A stretch of 64,000 nt of DNA from positions 25,769,684 through 25,833,683 of the forward strand of contig OZ035961.1 in NCBI GenBank assembly GCA_964034945.1. The letters run 5' to 3'. Positions 56,606-64,000 of this stretch are shown piece by piece. The notes beneath the pieces were generated by a model, which ran no database searches, was not told the origin of the DNA, and saw only the letters and a program-made list of their open reading frames with translations. A program made the position numbers and the translations under genes. This stretch comes from Chrysopilus asiliformis (lineage: Eukaryota > Arthropoda > Insecta > Diptera > Rhagionidae). Numbering within the stretch: the stretch's first letter is position 1; each line of letters begins with the position of its first letter.

Positions 56606-58910
56606 AATATTATTGATCTTATCCAACTATTGTGAATAGTTTTACTTGGATGATCTTTGGCTGATAGATTCTATTCCAGATTTATAGTTCTCAGCTATTT
56701 ACATTTTGTGATTTTTAGTGTTCACGTCTTTTTCTATCGTACTTTGTTGGTTTTTTGGTGTGTTTTTTTGTTCTATAATTTATTAATTTATTTGCACGAA
56801 TTGCTGCGATCATTGAATATTTTCTTGGATTTGAAGAACTCTCATTGGTACCATTTTAAAATTTTTTCTCACATTTTGTATGATTTTTACATTTTATTAA
56901 TTTCAAAAAATTAAAAAAAATCTCGAATTTTTGTCATAACGGTTTAAGAAACCAGTTTAAATTGACGAACTCGACAATGACGAAAATTATGGCTAAAGTG
57001 GCGATAAAGGAAAATTGTTGTTGGCGTACAAATAGTACTTGGTGGCTTTTAGAAGACACTTAGAAATTCTATGATAACAGGGCGATTGTGGTGAGAATGA
57101 ACGGTACCAGTTTATTTATTCAAGTATCCCCGGGGAATGAACTTTTGTTAAAATTTCGTCGGACGTAGTTTCTATGCGCACGTTTCATAAAACTTGTTTA
57201 TAGCTTAGGGCGCGTCATAGGGGCTAGCAATTACATAAAAAAAATCAAATATTTTACGAAAAATTCAAAAATAATTTAACTTTATTGATTTCGACAAAGT
57301 AATAAAAAAAATCTTATTGTCTTAAGCAATTTTTTTTTGTGATACATAATCCATCGAACATCAATAATGTACTTCATGAATCGAAGATTGCTTCGAAATT
57401 CACATAAATTATAAATATGTTGGCAAAAGATTTTGTGTTCGACATTTAAAACTGTTCAAAATGTTAAGAAGAAAAAGTGATGATTCCATTAAGTGGGTAA
57501 TTCAGTATCTGTGAAACTATCAGTATTTCTTTAGTAATTGCTGGGTTTAGTATCATACATAAAGTAAGTTACATAAAAACATAATCTAAACATAGTTGAT
57601 GCTATAAAAAATATAGTGCAACATTCCAGAGAGTCACGAAACCCGCAATTAGGGATGAGTGAGTGAGGAATCCAACTTTTTTCGATTGTATAGAAGACTT
57701 ATGTAAAATCAATTTCTAAGTTTCGCGAAAAAAAATCCAGCATTCTCTAAACAATCGCATAAAATGTTTACATTTGCATTGGAAAGGAAAATTTGTCCAA
57801 AAGAAATTCCTTTTACTCTATATTTCAATCTTTACTATCCTTAACCAAAATTTTAAGTTTCCTGACATTTAATCCACAAGTTTTGTAGTTTCGCTGCAAC
57901 AAACAAACTGGAAATTTATTCCGACAAAATCTTAGATGGCTCAAAGTAAAAATATGTGAAATCAAAATTGATGGTTTAAACAATTTTTTGGTCGAAAAGT
58001 AAAAAAAATTTTTTATTCGAAAAGTAAAAAAATTTTTGGTCGAAAAGTTACCAGTTCTAAAAGCACGTGTTTTGAAAAAAAAATTCGATTTTTTCGATTT
58101 TTTTCGATAACAGTTTTTAGAAGCCAGTTTAAATTGACGAATCAGACAATGAGGAAAATTATGGCTGAAGTGGCGATAAGGGAAAATTGTCGTTTATGAA
58201 ACTTGGAAGAAATCTGACTGGCTCCCAATTTTTTTTACAGAGTGTTTTTGTTTAACTAAATTTAAAAACATACGGGTTTCTTGTTTTGAACAACGCGGCA
58301 TCTTTCAATTTTAAGAGATGCCGCGTGTCATTTTAATCGATCTTTAGTGTAAAACTGGCATTTTTAAATAAATGAATTTATGCGAATTTATCATGATGGA
58401 ACTACACAGCATTATCTATTGACAAGTTTAAAATTAAAACTGCAAAACCCGGATCTTGAAATGGTTTGGCTAGTTATGTCTCTAGTTAAGGAGATACAAT
58501 GAAGATACAAAAAAAATCTAGATCAAAAAAGTGTGCATGTTTTTCTTGATTATCTAAATAACTAAAACTAATTAGCCAAACTGAAGTCAGGTTTGGAATC
58601 AGCGAAGTGAAATCATTCTATAAATTATAATATCATTGGCAACACCGAAAAGGGTTTTTTTTGTTGTTTAATCTTAGGGTTAGTTATAAAACAAAAAAAA
58701 ATTATTTATGGTATATAATTTTAAATTAATGTGTATATAATTTGATTTGGTTTATAACTAACCCTAAGAAAAATTTTTACAAATGAAAAATTAATTTTTA
58801 TTAGAAAAATAAAATGTTTTTTTATGTGAGTTCAAAAACTTACGCCAACTAGGCGTAAAAAGAATTTTTCTAATTAAATATTGCATTCCACAATAATAAC
58901 ATAAAAAGTC
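56606..58910. other. Intergenic with an 85-bp direct repeat
   Basis: Two direct copies, about 56940-57025 and 58110-58195, share CCAGTTTAAATTGACGAA and AAAATTATGGCT...GTGGCGATAA. The DNA between is AT-rich without a gene. Confidence 0.5.
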
Positions 58911-58913
58911 TTA

Positions 58914-59819
58914 TGCCGCGGTCACACGACGCTATTTTGCCAGCCGCTGGCTGCTGTTGGTTAGTAGCGCTGGCAAGTAGCAACAGCAGCCAGCGTACTG
59001 AGAGGGTTCACACAAGGGATGTCAATTTTTTGATAAAACCGGTTTTCGGTTAAACCGGTTTTTAAGACTTCGGTTTAAACCGGACCGGTTTAACCGGGTC
59101 CAAAAGACCGGTTATTAAAACACCGAAAACCGTTTTGTTCAAATTGGGTAGGTTAGACGCAACAAATACACTATAATACAAACAAAAGACGTGAAGTGCC
59201 ATATAAAAAAACACCGAAAAAAACCGGTTAACCGAAGCAAAAACACCGGGTAACCGGTTAAACCGGTTCTTTTTTGACATCCCTAGTTCACACGATTTAT
59301 ACTTTAGTAGCGCTGGCTAGTAGCAAAACAGTGGTTTGACATTTGAATCTGGGAGATTTTCATGAAGGATTCTGTCCAGTGCCGCATTTTTTACATCTCT
59401 TTTTAAGTAACACGCTGAAGAAGCATCCCAGAAACATTCGTATTTTTTGATACACTTCGAAAAATTTTAATATTTGGTCTGCGTTCCACTTTGCTTCCAT
59501 GATACCGTGATATTATTTTCTTTTCTACAATAAAACACACAAGATTAAATAAATAAACGTTAAATAACGACTTACAATAAACAAACTTTACCACTTATTA
59601 GAGTTTTGACAGCTCAGAAACCATGTGACAGGTCACGTGATCCCTAGTAGCGCTGGCAAAGTAGAACGGTCTCTACTTCACTAGCGCTACTAAAATCATC
59701 ACGCTGCTGCTGGTAGTAGCAACGCACTAGGGTTCACACGGTGCTGCTGAAACGGCTGCTAACAGCCAAACAGCAGCCACTAGCGCTGGTAAAACAGCGT
59801 CGTGTGACCGCCGCAAATC
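58914..59819. mobile_element. Foldback MITE carrying a nested hAT MITE
   Basis: Inverted ends CGGTCACACGACGCTATTTT (left) and complement CGGTCACACGACGCTGTTTT (right), with arms full of TAGTAGCGCTGGC and GCTGCTG motifs. It is split by the element at 59014-59285; without that insert it would be about 630 bp. The target duplication is unclear. Confidence 0.75.
59014..59285. mobile_element. 272-bp hAT MITE, nested
   Basis: Ends AAGGGATGTCAA and complement TAGGGATGTCAA flanked by a perfect 8-bp duplication GTTCACAC (59006-59013, 59286-59293), as hAT transposases make. The interior is rich in AACCGGTT-type palindromes. The minus-strand frame across it is not a gene. Confidence 0.9.
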
Positions 59820-59929
59820 TAAGACTGAAATTTTAATATAGAAAAATAAAATTTCAAAAAAAGAAGGAAGTCTGTGCATCTGTCTGTCGGTGGTCTGTCG
59901 ATGGTCTGTCCGCTTTATGTATCATAAAT

Positions 59930-60173
59930 GAGGCGTTAAAAGCTAGAGTGGACCAACCCACATAATCGAGTTTTTGAAGCTTTTCCACTCTGTACTATTA
60001 TTGACTGAAAATTTTTGGAAAAAAAAATCTGTGGACTTTATTACTCAATGTTGAAACGTTTTTTAGTGCATCCAAACATTTTTGTCTAAAAACTCACTCG
60101 CAAGAGTGATTCAAACACAAAAAAAATCACGATTTCTACATGTGGATTGGTCCACTCTAGCTTTTAACCCCTC
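59930..60173. mobile_element. 244-bp MITE with GTTAAAAGCTAGAGTGG arms
   Basis: Inverted arms of about 32 bp (left GAGGCGTTAAAAGCTAGAG, right complement GAGGGGTTAAAAGCTAGAG) flanked by AAAT on both sides, a possible 4-bp duplication. Lies inside a GTCTGTC-containing repeat. Confidence 0.7.
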
Positions 60174-61929
60174 AAATAACTTAACGCGTTGAGCTAGCGA
60201 CTTGTCATTTTTCGTAAAATTTATTTTACAAAAATAGTAGTTTTCTATCAACTTTTGGAAAAGTAATGTTAGCTAGAACAAGTACACCCCATACAGTTTT
60301 TGCTCAAAAACTATGCGCTTCTGAGAAAAAGTGCATATAATCAAATTCAAATAAAATAAAATTTCCTGTAATTTTTCCTTTAACAGGTGTTACGGTTCTC
60401 GAGATATTTGATAGAATATTATTTTTCACACGTTTTTTTTCGAAACTAGACATTGCAGAGGAAAGTTTTGTGTGGATCACAACTTATATTTTATATTTCT
60501 TTTACAACGATAAGACGTTGAGAAATTGTCAATGGTAAAAAAAGATTTGACTACGCCTGGTTTAAGATATATGCTTAACAGGAGAGACTAAAAAAACTAG
60601 AAAGGTTTTTTTGCATACCGCATTTGGATTTTAGAAGTTTGGTCTAAAATTCGGTATTAAGAGATTAACGCGACATGTTAAATAACAAATATTTAATAAA
60701 AAATAGTGTTTATTAATACGTGTCGAATATTTTTCTTAATTCTACAAAGTTTGATTAAAACCAGAGAGTACACAGGCGTAGGTTTGCTTGTAAGGCAATA
60801 TTCGTATTCGCGAATGTTGGAAATCAGACATTCGTGATATCGTTGATAAGAATTTTGAGGATGAATATATGCTAAGTATGCAAAAAATTATCGATATGTA
60901 AAAAAGTCGATAATATAAGTAAAATTGGTAAGATATAGTAAAGATTCCGGATTGTTTTTTTTTACTAAAAAAAAGTCAAGTAAAACAAAAATACCCAAAA
61001 CGAAAACTCCACAGGTGTCATTGATATAGAAAAGACCAACAGCCGTATCGTGGAAATATTGCTGTTATCAAATGAAATATTCAACTGCGTGAACAATGAC
61101 CTTGCAGTACAATGCACCGTGAGCGACGTCTTTTTTAAAAAAAGTGAATCATAAAACCGCATAAATCGACTAACCTAGGTTGTCATAGAAATTTCAAAGT
61201 TATTTTAGTAATATTTCGACTACCTGACCGGCAGGTAATTTTTTAGTGTGCCTTTAAAAAGGCAAGTACGAGAGATTTCTGAATAAACAATTTTGCTAAA
61301 AAGTCAACAAATCTGCAATAACTTTTGAAAGAAGCGATAAACCCACAGTAGACAAAATGTGATCTACAATCAAAAATATCTTTACTTAAAACAATTGAAC
61401 TCGAAGCAACCAACAGGCATTGGTAAGGCGCCGAATTTTTATTTCCATATCATAAAGTGCAGACATTTATAATCCGTTCATTCCAATCGATCCCTTAAAA
61501 GATAGAATATACCTGTGGATTTTATAAACACATGTGAATGATTACCTGTTAATCCCTTAGCATCGTATAATCCATCTAAGCTGAAATAAAACTTCTGCTG
61601 TTTTTTTTTGTCTTTTCGATTAATTAAATAGCTAGAAGATAACTTTATATGAACACGTGTTATTTTATTTGAGAAAATTTTTTTTAGGGGTGTGTCACTG
61701 TGCTTGTTTTATTTCATATTTCCGTTCAAAATGCATTTCAATCTTTGTGATTTCTAAAGAATTTATTGCGGGTGATTAGTTTTATTGCCTTGTTAGTTTA
61801 ATTGTAGTTTAGTTCTAAAGAAATCAAAATCTATACATAAATTCCATGTTTTCAAGCAAATATTTGAAGATTTAAAATTTGTTTTTTTTTCATGCAAATC
61901 TTGTAATTCCAAAACACACAATAAGAAAG
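60174..61929. other. Intergenic, no gene seen
   Basis: AT-rich and non-coding; small frames only. Confidence 0.45.
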
Positions 61930-62500
61930 CCCTTTTGATCCGATCCAATTTTGCCCGTTCAAGAACTTTGCCTAGCCATTTAAGAGAAATGTATCTATAC
62001 AAAATTTAAGCCTTTAACTCAATCATTCCGAATGTCATGGTGTTCACGGATAGACAGACGTAAAAGCCGTGAAAGGAAAAGATGCAGGAAATGCAAAAGA
62101 TGCAGGAATTTTCCGAGAAATTCAAAAAAAAAAATTAATTTGTTTGAAATATTTTGAGATTTGTTAGAAAAACAAAATAGCAAAAAATGTAGAAAATTTT
62201 ATATTCTTTAAATTTGGTTATATTAATTTTTTCACAAAAGAGCATAGGTTTCGAGATATTTTCATAAAACTGTATTTTTTCTAAAAAATGCATCAACTTT
62301 TTCAAACGGTGATAGAAAACCAAGATTTTGGTAGGACTCATTCACAAAAAATTTCAAGTCGCTAGATCAACGCGTTCTCGAGTAATTTGAGATACGTAAA
62401 ATCTTAAATAACTCGAGAACGCGTTTGTCTAGCGACTTGATTTTTTTTCAGACAGACCGACAGACAGACCGGCAGACAGATGCATGAACGTCTTCATAAT
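61930..62500. repeat. Repeat fragments and a 29-bp inverted repeat
   Basis: 61930-62060 matches the tail of the 45005 family (GTTCAAGAACTTTGCCTAGC ... GTCATGGTGTTCACGG). Arms 62355-62383 and 62411-62439 (AAGTCGCTAGA...CGCGTTCTCGAGT) are inverted with two mismatches, followed by an ACAGACCG run: two repeat tails meeting head to head. Confidence 0.55.
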
Positions 62501-63599
62501 TTAAACGGATTTCGTTATGATCAGAAAGTTTCTATCTGCCCCAGTTCTCGAGTCGGTCTCCGTCATAAATACATTTTTTCCCCTCTATAGCATAGGAAAG
62601 TAAAACGGGTTGCGGTGCAAGATGACATCGGGGGGTTTAGCAAGAAGAAAGACAGAAGAAAGCTCGTTCACGTAGTCGATTTCCTTGAGTAAAATTCCAG
62701 TTGATGGGGAATTGCTTTGGCCAAAACTTCAAGTTTAGGAAAATACCGCGATTTCCCGAAATTCTAGTGGGTAACGTTGGAAATTCCTTGTCAATACCTT
62801 TTAGCAGAAAAACTGAGATATTTCCGATCTATTGGATTTTCCGAGACATAAAAAACATTTTTACATGAAAATAATAATTTTCACCATTCCTGCTCAATTC
62901 ACCATTTTTTCCGAATATAATAAAAATTGGGAATTAGTTTTTAAAAATATAGTTGTCATAAAAATTTCGCTTGCATTAAAAAAGTTGATTGGAACTCCAT
63001 TTTTCATAACACAGTTTAACAATTTTAAGGATTTACAACCCAAATTTAACATTTTAAATGTTTTTATATCGAAGTTAAGTTAAACCTTTTTTTGTGGGCC
63101 CTTAAAAAAATCATTTTTTGGTCTGCGGAAAATGTAAATATCTTTTTTGAAAACCTGAAAAATGTTGGGGACCTGCATTTTTTAGGGGGCCAACCTTTGG
63201 GGATCTCCAAAATCTCTGAACTGTGGGGTTTAAGTTTCTAGTTACGCGTCTGGTTTTAGACATCTCCGAATATAGCGACCTATAAATTTTCGGTTTTTTA
63301 AAAGAGATCCTCTAGACTCCTCCGGTAAAAAGTGCTGCGGACCTCAAACACTTTAAGCCCTTAACGTTGTTTACGGGACCGAAAATTGGACCGAACCGAT
63401 TTTATGCGAGTTATCCTAGACCAGCTAGGGTGTGTAAGGAAAGGGCGATGAACTGCAAAGAAAATTTTTAATGGTTCAGAATTAATCAGAAGAAAGAGGG
63501 TTTGTTTCAGTTTTTGTTAGTGATTATATAAAAAGTGTTTTGGGTGGCTTTATGTTTTCAAACTACAACAAAAATTGCACCGCAAGCAAAACCTACTAA
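62501..63599. other. Intergenic, no gene seen
   Basis: Mixed composition, no repeat ends or coding blocks recognised. Confidence 0.4.
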
Positions 63600-63915
63600 G
63601 TCCGGATTCACACGATAAGTTTTTTGATTCACGTCACGGCCAAACGAGGGCAAGAAGGGAGAGATGTAGGAGGGGCGAGAAGTTGGTGAATCACCAACTT
63701 TTGATTCACCATAAGTTATTGCAAGTCCGTTTTCTCTATTCCTTTTTGCTCTCATTCGTACTCGCTCACATTAATTTACGACAAAAACTTGCATAAACGT
63801 CAAAAAGACGCACGTCAAAACATTTACCATGTAAATGACCGTGAATGATTCGTGAATGTTTAAAAGAGAATTGCCGTGATTCATGAATCAAAAAACTTAT
63901 CGTGTGAATGCGGTC
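63600..63915. mobile_element. 316-bp Harbinger-like foldback MITE
   Basis: Ends GTCCGGATTCACACGATAAG and complement GACCGCATTCACACGATAAG, arms continuing TTTTTTGATTCA, flanked by TAA (63597-63599, 63916-63918). GGTGAATCACC palindromes lie inside. Frames across it are not genes. Confidence 0.8.
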
Positions 63916-64000
63916 TAATGAAAAAAAATTATGAAATGAGTCACAGGAGAATTTTTGTAAGAAAAATACGCCCGAGGCAGTAATCTTTAAAGAAACTGCC

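Overview
This is a stretch of an AT-rich insect nuclear genome, not a microbial one: there are no operons or ribosome binding sites, the genes are spliced, and most of the sequence is transposon debris. Three genes can be supported. (1) The first coding exon of the Hox gene proboscipedia (pb; minus strand, 7018-7360), with the conserved N-terminus and the YPWM hexapeptide. (2) An intact, single-exon receptor tyrosine kinase best matching Torso (plus strand, 42245-44752). (3) A two-exon, very divergent homeobox gene on the minus strand (46716-49803). The pb exon places the window in the Hox complex. The organism is almost certainly a holometabolous insect; I cannot fix the order.

Layout. 1-7017 is intron 1 of pb, whose homeobox exons must lie beyond the left edge. 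7361-42244 is about 35 kb of intergenic DNA: Helitron-like elements with tandem internal units, TA-flanked pogo/Tigger- and mariner-like elements, Harbinger-like foldback MITEs, hAT derivatives, and a few less repetitive blocks (about 13.4-15.4, 25.1-25.9, 28.9-29.6, 33.3-34.1 kb) that could hold enhancers. torso and the divergent homeobox gene are convergent, tail to tail, with about 2 kb between stop codons. 49.8-64 kb is upstream of the homeobox gene and holds no recognisable gene.

Main observation. The divergent homeobox gene sits on the same strand as pb and on the side where Hox3/zen belongs in insects, so by position it is a Hox3-class gene (zen, bicoid, or lepidopteran Shx are the known outcomes of such duplications). 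Its homeodomain aligns without gaps to a Hox homeodomain over helices 1-3 and keeps the core (L16, Y20, L40, V45, W48, F49, R53), but position 51, normally an invariant Asn, is Asp, position 50 is Val, and the basic N-terminal arm with Arg5 is gone. The rest of the protein is low-complexity, including about 14 copies of an NSPAPLR-type heptapeptide. A perfect 38-bp hairpin starts 14 nt inside its intron, next to the splice donor. A torso gene between pb and a Hox3-class gene is a second unusual feature: in flies both torso and the Hox3 derivatives act in early axis patterning, so co-expression in ovary or early embryo is the first thing to test.

Limits: transposon classes are assigned from terminal repeats and target-site duplications read by eye; no database comparison was possible.
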